Assembly: GCA_964506645.1 (NCBI GenBank)
Contig: CAZDML010000011.1
Coordinates: 1 to 28,434 of the forward strand
DNA: 28,434 nucleotides
From: CAZDML01 sp964506645
GTDB taxonomy: Bacteria > Elusimicrobiota > Elusimicrobia > 2-01-FULL-59-12
Direction of reading: 5' to 3'
Part shown: positions 1 to 7,644 of the stretch, one piece after another
How positions within the stretch are numbered: position 1 is the first letter of the stretch
Layout: each line of letters opens with the position of its first letter
Program-made: the position numbers and the translations under genes
Notes under the pieces: generated by a model
The model's database searches: none
What the model was told of the DNA's origin: nothing
What the model saw: only the letters and a program-made list of their open reading frames with translations

Positions 1-652
1 CAAAGGCCACGACTTTTTGCTTCGTGACTTCCACACCCATAAGTTCCGCAGCCGTTTCATCCTCGCGAATGGCGATCCAGGCACGGCCGACCCGCGAATG
101 ATTCAGTCGGTGGCAGATCCAAACAGCAGCCAAGACGCAGACCATAATCAGATAGTAGTAGTGAAGATTTGAGGAGAAGGTAAAGCCGAAGAGTGTAATC
201 GCGGGGATGGTTTGTCCGATGCGTGGGAGGCCTTTGGGACCGTTGGTGAGTGCATCCCAGTTTGTCAGAATGAGACGGACGACCTCACCGAACCCTAAGG
301 TAACGATCGCCAGGTAGTCGCCGCGCAGACGAAGCGCAGGAAAACCTATCGCCAAACGAAACAAAACGGTCACGCCCACCGATGCCAGAACACACAGCAG
401 AAACGGCACCCCTTGAATAGCCAGAAGCGCCGCCGTATAAGCACCGATCGCATAAAACGCCATAAAACCCAGGTCCAAAAGACCGACAAAACCGATCACC
501 ACGTTGAGCCCAAGCGCCAGCAGCATATAGAGGCCGGCAATCCCGAACAAACGAATCAAATAAGCCCCACGGGTCATCTCGAGCCACCAAGGAAGTACCC
601 CGAGCAACAGCACACCCAGAACAGCCGTGGTGATTTTCTTATTGCGTGTCAT
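1..652 (-). CDS. livM: Branched-chain amino acid ABC transporter permease LivM (partial, N-terminal part)
   Basis: This is one of two inner-membrane permeases of a branched-chain amino acid ABC importer. The window holds the first 217 codons; the C-terminal part lies beyond the left edge. The N-terminus is short and basic (MTRNKK) and leads into a hydrophobic helix. The segment LGLNVVIGFVGLLDLG near residues 47-62 is the LivM signature, and further hydrophobic helices follow. A conserved LRLRGDYLAIVTLGFGEVVR-type stretch is present downstream. The ATG overlaps the livH stop by one base (TAATG), so translation is probably coupled to livH. The ATPase genes livG and livF are not in view and would be expected just beyond the left edge. 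Membership of the LivM family is clear; the exact amino acid substrate is not. Confidence 0.93.
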   Translation of the reverse strand, partial: MTRNKKITTAVLGVLLLGVLPWWLEMTRGAYLIRLFGIAGLYMLLALGLNVVIGFVGLLDLGFMAFYAIGAYTAALLAIQGVPFLLCVLASVGVTVLFRLAIGFPALRLRGDYLAIVTLGFGEVVRLILTNWDALTNGPKGLPRIGQTIPAITLFGFTFSSNLHYYYLIMVCVLAAVWICHRLNHSRVGRAWIAIREDETAAELMGVEVTKQKVVAF

Positions 653-1551
653 TAGACTTTATCCGGAACATGCCGGCCGAAGAGCCCTTCCGGCTTAAAG
701 AGCAAGACAATAATCAAAATGGTAAACGCGATAACATCTTTCCAGTCAGATCCATTGGGAATAAGGCCCGCGGCCAAGGATTCCAGGATGCCTAGAATAA
801 AACCGCCCCACATCGCACCAGCCACATTTCCGATACCGCCCAACACCGCCGCCGTAAACGCTTTAATTCCGGGAACAAACCCCATGTTGTATTTAATGGA
901 GCCGTAGTACATCCCATTTAGTCCCCCAGCCACACCCCCCAACGCTCCGCCAATAAAAAAGGTCAAAGCAATGATTTGGTTCACGGGAATTCCCATGAGC
1001 GAAGCCGTAGAAGCATCCTGTGCGGTCGCACGGATAGCCGTCCCTAGGCGGGTTTTATTAACGAACAGATGGAGCAATACCATAAGTCCCACAGAAATAC
1101 TGAGGATAAGGAGTTGCAGAGAATTGATTTCAGTACCAGCTACTGTGTAATGCTGAACGGAGAACACCTGCGGGAACGCAATGGATTGATTGGAAATGAG
1201 CAGGAAGGCTAGGTTCTGCAGAAAGATAGAAACACCAATGGCAGATATGAGTGGCGTCAAACGACCGGACCGGCGCAGTGGGCGATAGGCCAAGCGCTCT
1301 GTTAAAAGTGCAAAAATCGCAGACACACTGACGGCTGCGATCAATACACAGAAAAATGCCATCCCGGGCGGCGCCGCACTCACCGCAGGAATACGCAACA
1401 CCAGACACCCGGCAAACGCACCCGCCATAAGAATATCCGAATGCGCAAAATTGATCATGAGCAGGACACCGTAGACCATCGTGTAGCCTAGCGCAATCAG
1501 TGCGTAAAGCGATCCGAGCGTAAGACCATTGACAAGCTGCTGTAAAATCAC
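652..1551 (-). CDS. livH: Branched-chain amino acid ABC transporter permease LivH
   Basis: A 299-aa inner-membrane permease that pairs with LivM. The N-terminus, QQLVNGLTLGSLYALIALGY, is the typical LivH opening, and GAMWGGFILGILESLAAGLI near the C-terminus matches the family's last conserved helices. Hydrophobic segments fill nearly the whole length, and the length is usual for LivH. The start is GTG at 1551. No Shine-Dalgarno is visible, but a TAGAAT box lies at 1558-1563 with six bases between it and the GTG. The gene could therefore have its own start site giving a leaderless message, although no good -35 accompanies the box. It lies 53 nt after a 60-codon ORF and overlaps livM by one base. 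Confidence 0.94.
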   Translation of the reverse strand: MILQQLVNGLTLGSLYALIALGYTMVYGVLLMINFAHSDILMAGAFAGCLVLRIPAVSAAPPGMAFFCVLIAAVSVSAIFALLTERLAYRPLRRSGRLTPLISAIGVSIFLQNLAFLLISNQSIAFPQVFSVQHYTVAGTEINSLQLLILSISVGLMVLLHLFVNKTRLGTAIRATAQDASTASLMGIPVNQIIALTFFIGGALGGVAGGLNGMYYGSIKYNMGFVPGIKAFTAAVLGGIGNVAGAMWGGFILGILESLAAGLIPNGSDWKDVIAFTILIIVLLFKPEGLFGRHVPDKV

Positions 1552-1604
1552 GCGTTTATTCTAGTTATTTTGTTTACGACCGTCGAATGGACTTTGAAGG
1601 TTCC

Positions 1605-1787
1605 TTAGTCGGCTTTTACAAGACCCAGGGCCTTCAAAAGCGCCTGGATGGGTTCGGAGGGTTCTGAAGTCGGAGAGATATGAAGTTTACTCGTGCGTGT
1701 AAAACGCATCTTATCGGCCTCTTCATAGCTTAATAGAAGTGTGCGTTCAAAGTCCCTAAATTCTTCATCAATGCGATATTCTTTCAT
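1605..1787 (-). CDS. Small hypothetical protein between livK and livH
   Basis: A 60-codon ORF with an ATG at 1787, sitting between livK (79 nt upstream) and livH (53 nt downstream) on the same strand. The product is soluble and charged, begins MKEYRIDEEFRDFERTLLL, and has an acidic, probably helical first half followed by a Ser/Pro-rich linker and a short C-terminal helix (IQALLKALGLVKAD). It has no membrane segment or signal peptide, and I do not recognise a family. No Shine-Dalgarno is visible. A TATGCT box sits six bases before the ATG, like the boxes before several operon-leading genes in this window. It could be a real small protein or a chance ORF in a 184-nt gap; position and strand favour a real gene only moderately. 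Confidence 0.45.
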   Translation of the reverse strand: MKEYRIDEEFRDFERTLLLSYEEADKMRFTRTSKLHISPTSEPSEPIQALLKALGLVKAD

Positions 1788-1866
1788 ACGTTAAGCATAA
1801 CCCACTACTATTACAATAGTGTTAAAAGTTGTTTGCTTTCAATTTGCATCTAAATATAGGCGTGTT

Positions 1867-3063
1867 TTACTTTAAAGGAAGGAACTTTCCGTCTTTAACC
1901 TGGAAGAGGGTAATCTGGTGGTTGAGGGTATCGCCTTTGTTATCAAACTTGGTTTCGCCGAGAACACCCTTGTAATCAACAGAGGGCAGCGCTGCCAGTA
2001 TCTTTTCACGATCCGGGCCGACCTTGGCAATCAGCTCCAGCAGAATATTCGACGCTTCATAACCGTAATGGTCGTAGGCTTTAATTTCCTGACCTGGAAA
2101 ACGGGCTTTGTAATTAGCAATGAATGTTTGTGCGGAAGGGAGTAGCTCCGGCGGCGTTCCCAGAAAAGTCACGTAGGCTCCCTCAGCGGCGGGGCCAGCA
2201 ACCCGTAAGAATTCCGGATCAAAATTGGCTTCCGACAATATGATCGGTGCTTTTTCCCCTACCCCACGCGCCTGACGCACCACCAGGCCGCCGCCGGCAA
2301 AATCGCCGCCGAAATATATGATCTGTGGTTTTTGTTCATGGAGGCGCGTCAAAAGAGCGTTAAAATCTTTGTCCGCGACGCTGATGCCATCAAACGAGAG
2401 CGTCACACCACCCAATGACTCAAACTTCTTCTTAAATTCTTCGGCAACACCCTGGCCGTAGGCTGTCTTGTCGTGAATGATACAGGCACGCCGTACTTTC
2501 ATCGTCTTGATGGCGTACTCGCCAGCGAAAGAGCCTTGCACATCATCCGTGGTGTTCACGCGAAAAACGGATTTTGGAAACGTCCAGGAAGAATCGAGCT
2601 GCTGCAGGGTCAGCTTCGGATTCGATGCGGCGGGCGAGATGAGCGGGAGATGCTTGCGTGCATACACGGCCGAAGCCGGAATCGTACAGCCGGAATTAAA
2701 ATGACCGATCACCGCTACCATGGAGGGATCCGACACAATGCGGTTCGCCACATTCACAGCTTCTTTGGGATCACTGCGGTCATCAAAGGCTTCGAACTCC
2801 ACTTTGTAGCCCTGGAAACGGCCCGCGCGGTTGGCCTCTTCTAAAGCAAGGATACAGGCGCGCTGAATGCCTTGCCCGAGTCCCGCGATATCCCCGGTGA
2901 GAGGCAGCGCCAGTGCGACACGCGCCACTTTCTCGCGCGGTCCACACGAGGTTACGAGCAGCGCTGTCATCGCGAGGAGCCGCAGACAACGCGGCGATCT
3001 CAGATTCTGATTCAAACCGAGATTGCTTCGCTTCGCTCGCAATGACATCTTTAACAGTTTCAT
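1867..3063 (-). CDS. livK: Branched-chain amino acid ABC transporter substrate-binding lipoprotein (LivK-like)
   Basis: A 398-aa periplasmic-binding protein of the type I (Leu/Ile/Val) fold that captures amino acids for the LivHM permease. The mature domain starts after a lipobox (LVTSC, Cys40) and shows the family pattern: VALALPLTGDIAGLGQGI, then VVIGHF-like GHFNSGCTIPAS, then a YGQGVAEEFKKKFESLGG segment. The start at 3063 is supported by AGGA seven bases upstream and by the TAATG overlap with the thrC stop. Residues 7-33 of the signal peptide are encoded by an 81-bp palindromic repeat (2966-3046), which gives an unusually long basic region before the hydrophobic core LRLLAMTALLVTSC. Lipid anchoring to a membrane is inferred from the lipobox. 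Livability of the extended signal is untested. Confidence 0.9.
   Translation of the reverse strand: MKLLKMSLRAKRSNLGLNQNLRSPRCLRLLAMTALLVTSCGPREKVARVALALPLTGDIAGLGQGIQRACILALEEANRAGRFQGYKVEFEAFDDRSDPKEAVNVANRIVSDPSMVAVIGHFNSGCTIPASAVYARKHLPLISPAASNPKLTLQQLDSSWTFPKSVFRVNTTDDVQGSFAGEYAIKTMKVRRACIIHDKTAYGQGVAEEFKKKFESLGGVTLSFDGISVADKDFNALLTRLHEQKPQIIYFGGDFAGGGLVVRQARGVGEKAPIILSEANFDPEFLRVAGPAAEGAYVTFLGTPPELLPSAQTFIANYKARFPGQEIKAYDHYGYEASNILLELIAKVGPDREKILAALPSVDYKGVLGETKFDNKGDTLNHQITLFQVKDGKFLPLK
2966..3046. repeat. Dispersed palindromic repeat inserted in frame in the livK signal peptide
   Basis: The two arms are inverted copies. The outer ends read GTCATCGCGAGGAGC at 2966-2980 and GCTTCGCTCGCAATGAC at 3030-3046, and the inner parts (GGCGATCTC and GAGATTGC) also pair. 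This GTCATTGCGAGCGAAGCGAA type is a dispersed element that I recognise from many bacterial genomes, where it yields spurious peptides such as RDCFASLAMT. Here it is 81 bp, exactly 27 codons, so the livK frame stays open through it. I see no second copy in the window. Confidence 0.8.
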
Positions 3064-4133
3064 TAGAGTCCTATCGCTTTGGCAACGGCCTCAAGTGTTG
3101 AAGGAACCGCTTCTGGGAGCTTCTCGAGTTTCGTCGCAGTGTCAGGATCTTTGAGGCCATGCCCCGTCAACACACAGACCACCGTCTGACCGGCCTTCAG
3201 TGTGCCTTTTGCAGCCTGCTTAATCAAGCCAGCAACAGAAGCGGCGCTGGCCGGCTCCACAAAAACACCTTCCCGTTTCGTTAAAAAGCGATACGCTTCT
3301 AAAATTTCATCATCCGTCACGGCATCAATGAGCCCGCCCGACTCGTTACGTGCGGTCAGCGCGCCATCCTTCGAAGCGGGATTACCGATACGGATGGCTG
3401 TCGCAATTGTTTGCGGGTCGGCGACTTCATGGCCGAGCACGAGTGGGGCTGCACCCGCTGCCTGGAATCCCCACATGGCAGGAAGCTTCTTGGATTTCCC
3501 CTTTGCTTTGTATTCCTGGTACCCTTTCCAATAGGCCGTGATGTTGCCGGCGTTTCCGACAGGAATACAGTGCACGTCCGGCGCTTCCCCAAGATCATCG
3601 ATCACTTCAAAAGCGCCCGTTTTCTGGCCTTCAATGCGATCCGGATTTACAGAATTGACCAGCGCAATGGGATATTTTTTGGAAATTTCTAAAACGAGCT
3701 TGAGCGCTTGGTCGAAGTTGCCCTTTATCTGAATGACGCGCGCCCCGTGCATGAGGGCTTGCGCGAGTTTCCCAAAAGCGATCTTGCCCTCAGGAATTAA
3801 CACAGCGCAGGTGATGCCGGCTCTCGCCGCGTAAGCCGCCGCAGAGGCCGATGTATTGCCCGTGGACGCGCAGAGAATGGCCTTGGCCCCGCGCTCGACC
3901 GCTTTAGAGACAGCCAGAGTCATCCCGCGATCTTTAAAAGATCCTGTTGGATTTAACCCTTCGTATTTGAAATAGACTTTGACGTCGACTCCAAGATGTT
4001 TGGGGAGATGAACGGCAGGAATGAGCGGTGTACTGCCTTCGAGAAGCGTAATAACCGGGGTCGCGCTGGACACCGGCAGGGACTCACGGTACCGTTCAAT
4101 GACGCCGCGACGTGATTTTTCAGCGACCATCAT
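3063..4133 (-). CDS. thrC: Threonine synthase
   Basis: A 356-aa PLP enzyme that converts O-phospho-L-homoserine to L-threonine. The PLP-lysine motif is visible as GLNPTGSFKDRGMT, with Lys67 as the Schiff-base residue. A GNAGNITAYWKGY loop, which would hold the PLP phosphate, follows near residue 193. Length and motif order match the short bacterial (Bacillus-type) threonine synthases rather than the long ThrC. The start at 4133 overlaps the end of hom by 14 bases; a second in-frame ATG directly follows at 4130 with GAAG seven bases upstream and may be the true start. It is followed by livK with a one-base overlap. Homoserine kinase (thrB), which would supply the substrate, is not in the window. 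Confidence 0.95.
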   Translation of the reverse strand: MMVAEKSRRGVIERYRESLPVSSATPVITLLEGSTPLIPAVHLPKHLGVDVKVYFKYEGLNPTGSFKDRGMTLAVSKAVERGAKAILCASTGNTSASAAAYAARAGITCAVLIPEGKIAFGKLAQALMHGARVIQIKGNFDQALKLVLEISKKYPIALVNSVNPDRIEGQKTGAFEVIDDLGEAPDVHCIPVGNAGNITAYWKGYQEYKAKGKSKKLPAMWGFQAAGAAPLVLGHEVADPQTIATAIRIGNPASKDGALTARNESGGLIDAVTDDEILEAYRFLTKREGVFVEPASAASVAGLIKQAAKGTLKAGQTVVCVLTGHGLKDPDTATKLEKLPEAVPSTLEAVAKAIGL

Positions 4134-5439
4134 CTTCGATTCTCAACATCACGGCTTTGGCGCGCACATAGGTATGTCGCGCAATTTCTTTAAGGGCCTT
4201 CTCAATTGTGGCTTCAGAGGTACGGTGGGTCAAAATCATGATGGCAACGCCACGGCGACTCTGGAAGCCATGTTCAGGCTGGAAAACACCGGAGAGAGAG
4301 ACCCCGTGCTTGCCTAAAATCCCGGAGATGCTGGCCATGACGCCGGGCTTATCGGACACAATAAAGCGCAGATAGAAGCGCGACTCCATATCTTCCTGCG
4401 GCACAGGGGTGAGATGGAGATTCTGATCGCATGTCACGTACGGTAGTTTGCCTGCCGTGCCAGCAGCCACCTGACGAGCCAAATAGGTGATATCGGACAC
4501 GACCGCGCTTGCGGCCGGCATACGCCCGGCCCCTTTTCCGTACAGCATCACGTCACCTACGGCATCGCCTTCCACCGCGACCGCGTTGTACTCGTTCTGC
4601 ACATTGGCGAAGGGATGGGTTTCTGGGATGAGCGCCGGGTGCACGCGCACTTCCACCGTTTTGTCGGTGAGTTTGGCAATGCCGAGCAGCTTAATGACAT
4701 AGCCGAATTCACGTTTCACAAATTCCATATCGCGCGGATCAAGCTCGGTAATGCCTTCTGAGACGACATTTTCCAGCTTCACCCACGATCCTGAGGCGAT
4801 GGAGGCCAGAATGGCGATTTTATGCGCGGCGTCGATCCCTTCGACGTCAAACGTGGGATCGGCTTCCGCAAAACCGGCCTTCTGCGCTTCCTTGAGAGCG
4901 CGTGCATAGTTTAAGCCCTCTTTGCTCATGCGCGTGAGCACATAATTGGTCGTGCCATTTAAAATTCCAACGATTTTTGCAATGCGGTTTCCAGCCAATC
5001 CTTCATTGATGGCTTGAATCACAGGAATCCCGCCACCTACCGAGGCTTCAAAATAAACAAGACGCCGATACATGCGGGTATGTTCGAACACATCGCCCCA
5101 ATATTTGGCGAGCAACGCTTTATTGGCAGTCACGACATGTTTGCCCGCGTGCAGAGCCTGTAGAACAAAGGTTCGCGCCGGTTCGTAACCGCCGATCAGC
5201 TCAATGACAATATCGACCTGCGGGTCATTGATAACATCGAGCGCTTTGCGCGTAAAACGTCCGCGGTACCCCATGGATTTCAGATCGCGTGCCGATAACG
5301 CACGGTCACACACCATCGTCACTTCAACGGGCGCGCCCACTTTGGCTTCGACAAGCGCTTTGTTGTCCTGAAGAATTTTTAGAACCCCACCGCCTACCGT
5401 GCCTACACCGATGAGACCTAATCGTACGGGATGCTTCAT
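4120..5439 (-). CDS. hom: Homoserine dehydrogenase
   Basis: A 439-aa NAD(P)-dependent enzyme that reduces aspartate semialdehyde to homoserine, the branch point to threonine and methionine. The dinucleotide-binding loop is GLIGVGTVGGGVL (residues 8-20). The catalytic region shows HVVTANKALLAKY (Lys107) and FAEADPTFDVEGIDAAHK (to Lys207), the classic homoserine dehydrogenase signature. A C-terminal ACT domain begins around residue 355 (RFIVSDKPGVMASISGIL) and is the likely site of allosteric threonine sensing, as known for this class. Its ATG overlaps the end of the aminotransferase gene by four bases (ATGA), and its end overlaps thrC by 14. The protein is a stand-alone dehydrogenase, not fused to aspartokinase. 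Confidence 0.96.
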   Translation of the reverse strand: MKHPVRLGLIGVGTVGGGVLKILQDNKALVEAKVGAPVEVTMVCDRALSARDLKSMGYRGRFTRKALDVINDPQVDIVIELIGGYEPARTFVLQALHAGKHVVTANKALLAKYWGDVFEHTRMYRRLVYFEASVGGGIPVIQAINEGLAGNRIAKIVGILNGTTNYVLTRMSKEGLNYARALKEAQKAGFAEADPTFDVEGIDAAHKIAILASIASGSWVKLENVVSEGITELDPRDMEFVKREFGYVIKLLGIAKLTDKTVEVRVHPALIPETHPFANVQNEYNAVAVEGDAVGDVMLYGKGAGRMPAASAVVSDITYLARQVAAGTAGKLPYVTCDQNLHLTPVPQEDMESRFYLRFIVSDKPGVMASISGILGKHGVSLSGVFQPEHGFQSRRGVAIMILTHRTSEATIEKALKEIARHTYVRAKAVMLRIEDDGR

Positions 5440-6650
5440 ACAGTCCTCTTCGTTTTCACGGCTTTCCCAGCCGGTTTTCCAAGCTTTTTCAATCGGAGCA
5501 GCGCATCATGGAAGCGGTTATCGTGTGTCACCAGGGACATACGAATAAACCCTTCGCCGCCCGGACCAAATCCGACCCCAGGCGCAACAACAATTCCGGT
5601 TTCTTTAATAATTTTTTCAGCAAAAGCGAGAGACCCCATATCGCGGAACGGGGCTGGAATCGGAATCCACAAATACATGGTCGCCTTAGGCTTGGGGGTT
5701 TCCCAGCCGATTTTGGCCAATCCATCAATCATCCGATCGCGCCGGGTCTGATAGGTTTTCACGATGGGCGCGATCGACTGCGGCCATGATTCGAGTGCGG
5801 CAACAGCAGATAATTGGATAAATGTCGGCGCACCGTAATCCAGGAACGACTTAAATTTTTCGACTGCTGCTACGATTTTGGCGTTACCACACATCCAGCC
5901 GATACGCCAGCCCGCCATGTTGAAGGTCTTGGAGAACGAATTACATTCAATCCCGACCTCTTTGGCGCCGTCCACTTCTAAAAAGCTGGGTGCCACATAT
6001 CCATCAAACGTAATTTCCGAATAGGGATTATCGTGACAGACAATAAGGTCGTACTTCTTGGCGAACGCAACCCAATCTTTAAAGATTGCTTTATCGGGGA
6101 TAACCGCCGCAGTCGGGTTGTTGGGATAGTTCAGGAAAAGCAGCTTGCTTTGGCGAGCCACCTTCTCGGGAATTTTTGTCAGATCAGGCAAATAATCGTT
6201 TTCAGGTCGCAGCGGAATGGAATGCACCTGGCCTCCGGCCAGAATAACCCCGTTAAAGTGTGCAGGATACGAGGGGTCACCCACCAGCACCGTATCGCCC
6301 TGATTGAGAACTGCCATCGCCAGATGGGCAATACCTTCTTTGGACCCGATGAGCGCTGTAATTTCGCGATCAGCATCCAGATCAACCCCAAAACGCCGTT
6401 TCATCCAGGAAGCAACTGTTTTACGAAATTTGGGGATCCCTTTGGCCTGCGGATACCGATGGGTCCGGGGATGGTTTTTGACCGTATCGCACAGCCGCTC
6501 AATAATGACATCCGGCGTGGGCTGATCGGGATTGCCCATACCAAGGTCAATGACATCCAGCTTCTTCTCGTAGGCTTCCTTTTTGAGGACGTTGATACGA
6601 GTAAAAAGATAAGGTGGGAGCTGTGTTAACCGTTCGGAAAATTCGCGCAT
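5436..6650 (-). CDS. Class I/II PLP aminotransferase (AlaC / LL-diaminopimelate aminotransferase-like)
   Basis: A 404-aa fold-type I aminotransferase. Visible landmarks are DLGMGNPDQPTP (residues 35-46), GSKEGIAHL (102-110), NYPNNPT (174-180) and NSFSKTFNMAGWRIGW, with PLP Lys241. The overall sequence resembles E. coli AlaC (glutamate-pyruvate transaminase) and DapC/DapL-like enzymes that sit beside hom in many bacteria. Its substrate (alanine, diaminopimelate precursor or an aspartate-family amino acid) cannot be settled from sequence alone. It is the first gene of the hom-thrC-liv operon. A TACTAT box lies six bases before the ATG, so the message may start at or very near the start codon. 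No Shine-Dalgarno is visible. Confidence 0.9.
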   Translation of the reverse strand: MREFSERLTQLPPYLFTRINVLKKEAYEKKLDVIDLGMGNPDQPTPDVIIERLCDTVKNHPRTHRYPQAKGIPKFRKTVASWMKRRFGVDLDADREITALIGSKEGIAHLAMAVLNQGDTVLVGDPSYPAHFNGVILAGGQVHSIPLRPENDYLPDLTKIPEKVARQSKLLFLNYPNNPTAAVIPDKAIFKDWVAFAKKYDLIVCHDNPYSEITFDGYVAPSFLEVDGAKEVGIECNSFSKTFNMAGWRIGWMCGNAKIVAAVEKFKSFLDYGAPTFIQLSAVAALESWPQSIAPIVKTYQTRRDRMIDGLAKIGWETPKPKATMYLWIPIPAPFRDMGSLAFAEKIIKETGIVVAPGVGFGPGGEGFIRMSLVTHDNRFHDALLRLKKLGKPAGKAVKTKRTV

Positions 6651-6656
6651 AATTTA

Positions 6657-6685
6657 ATAGTAAAACCTTGGATAGTTTATCAAAA
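6657..6685 (-). promoter_or_regulatory. Putative sigma70-type promoter of the aminotransferase-hom-thrC-liv operon
   Basis: On the minus strand a TTTTGA -35-like box (6680-6685) is followed after 17 bases by a TACTAT -10 box (6657-6662). Only six bases (TAAATT) separate the -10 from the ATG at 6650, so the transcript would be leaderless or nearly so. The -35 lies in the T-rich tail of the HU terminator hairpin. Confidence 0.5.
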
Positions 6686-6724
6686 ACACCGGCCCTCCCC
6701 ACAGCTCTAATGCGGGGAGGGCCG
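6680..6724 (-). terminator. Rho-independent-type terminator after the HU gene
   Basis: GGCCCTCCCC at 6691-6700 pairs perfectly with GGGGAGGGCC at 6714-6723, extended by one more C-G pair, around a 13-base loop. In the minus direction the hairpin is followed by GGTGTTTTTGA, a short imperfect T tract. It lies just past the HU stop, so it most likely ends HU transcription. Confidence 0.75.
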
Positions 6725-6741
6725 TCGTTGAGAGCGTAGTC

Positions 6742-7050
6742 TTAGGCTGCTGGAGGCGGTGGTGTGGGCGTGGAGGTCAAGCGGACCAGCTTCTTAAGAG
6801 AGAAGCTCGGCTTAAACGAAACCTTACGACCGACAGGAATCTGAATCGTTTCGCCCGTCTTAGGGTTGCGACCCTTGCGAGCTTTGCGCGGTTTTACTTT
6901 AAAGGTGCCCAGCCCGGACAGAGACACTTTGTCCCCGACCTTCAGAGCTTCGCGAATGGTCTTCACGAGCGCTTTGACTGAGCGGGAAGCCTGAGATTTT
7001 TTCACCCGCGCTTCTTTTGCCACACGCTGTATAAGTTGTACTTTATTCAT
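6742..7050 (-). CDS. hup: HU/IHF-family DNA-binding protein
   Basis: A 102-aa nucleoid-associated protein that bends and compacts DNA as a dimer. It begins MNKVQLIQRVAKEARVKKSQ and contains the family core VSLSGLGTFKVKPRKARKGRNPKTG, whose beta arm inserts into the minor groove, followed by IPVGRKVSFKPS. A short Pro-rich tail (TPTPPPPAA) extends beyond the usual end of about 90 residues. The start is the ATG at 7050. AGAGAGGTGG (7056-7065) is an excellent Shine-Dalgarno five bases upstream. The in-frame GTG at 7059 overlaps that Shine-Dalgarno and should not be used. The gene is monocistronic, with terminators on either side. Assignment to HU rather than IHF is by general resemblance only. Confidence 0.93.
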   Translation of the reverse strand: MNKVQLIQRVAKEARVKKSQASRSVKALVKTIREALKVGDKVSLSGLGTFKVKPRKARKGRNPKTGETIQIPVGRKVSFKPSFSLKKLVRLTSTPTPPPPAA

Positions 7051-7055
7051 TCGAA

Positions 7056-7065
7056 CCACCTCTCT
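7056..7065 (-). promoter_or_regulatory. Strong Shine-Dalgarno of the HU gene
   Basis: The minus-strand sequence AGAGAGGTGG lies five bases before the ATG at 7050. It decides between that ATG and the in-frame GTG at 7059, which falls within the Shine-Dalgarno. It also shows that this organism does use Shine-Dalgarno initiation, which matters for judging the genes that lack one. Confidence 0.8.
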
Positions 7066-7160
7066 AAAAACCCTTACAAAACAATGCGATTTTACGACTA
7101 CTTCACCCTAACGCAGGATTTCTAACAGATATCCTGTTGGATGTCAATAGTAATTTTCAG

Positions 7161-7198
7161 TATAAAAAAACAGCCCCTTTTTGAAAAAAGGGGCTGTT
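7161..7198 (-). terminator. Rho-independent terminator of rplM-rpsI
   Basis: AACAGCCCCTTTT at 7169-7181 pairs perfectly with AAAAGGGGCTGTT at 7186-7198 around a four-base loop. On the minus strand it is followed by seven T residues (7164-7170, partly shared with the stem) and TATA. It is a textbook intrinsic terminator 34 bases past the rpsI stop. Confidence 0.92.
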
Positions 7199-7232
7199 CG
7201 ACGGAAATAAGTGGCTGAAAAATGAAGCTGTT

Positions 7233-7634
7233 TTAACGCTTCGAGTACTGGAAGCGCTTGCGAGCTTTGGGTCGACCCGGCTTCTTACGTTCCACCATAC
7301 GCGAGTCACGGGTCAAAAGACCTTCTTTGCGCATGGTCACTCGGAGTGCATTGTCAATCTGCGAAAATGCGCGTGCCAAACCATGGGAAATGGCTCCCGC
7401 CTGACCGGTGGTTCCCCCACCGACAACGTCCACAAAGATGTCATACTGGGTACCGGCTTTGGCAGCCTGGAATGACCGCATCACTGTCCATGTTGCTTTG
7501 GGCATTCCGCGAAAAAAGTCCTGCAACGAACGGTCATTAATCGTAAACTTGCCGCTGCCCTGAATCAAACGAACGCGTGCAGTAGCATTTTTACGACGGC
7601 CAGTGGCCCAGATTGGATATTGTGTGTTTGCCAT
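7233..7634 (-). CDS. rpsI: 30S ribosomal protein S9
   Basis: A 133-aa ribosomal protein of the 30S head that contacts the P-site tRNA through its C-terminal tail. The family pattern is clear: WATGRRKNATARVRL at the start, GGGTTGQAGAISHGLARA in the middle, and the RKKPGRPKARKRFQYSKR tail ending in the universal SKR. The start is the ATG at 7634 (MANTQYPIW). The frame stays open upstream to 7700, but that extension overlaps rplM and is not S9-like. The gene lies 10 nt after the rplM stop, has no clear Shine-Dalgarno, and is probably translated by coupling. The rplM-rpsI pairing is the usual bacterial order. Confidence 0.97.
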   Translation of the reverse strand: MANTQYPIWATGRRKNATARVRLIQGSGKFTINDRSLQDFFRGMPKATWTVMRSFQAAKAGTQYDIFVDVVGGGTTGQAGAISHGLARAFSQIDNALRVTMRKEGLLTRDSRMVERKKPGRPKARKRFQYSKR

Positions 7635-7644
7635 AGTGTTTAGA

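Noticed and set aside
2913..3101. A 62-codon plus-strand ORF opposite livK
   Set aside because: It is the antisense reading of livK and of the palindromic repeat, which is known to give spurious peptides of the DCFASLAMT type.
6651..6690. Threonine attenuator or T-box leader before the aminotransferase-hom-thrC operon
   Set aside because: The promoter lies only 6 nt before the ATG and the gap contains no T-box or leader peptide pattern.
7051..7059. GTG start of the HU gene at 7059
   Set aside because: It overlaps the Shine-Dalgarno AGAGAGGTGG, which sits correctly for the ATG at 7050.
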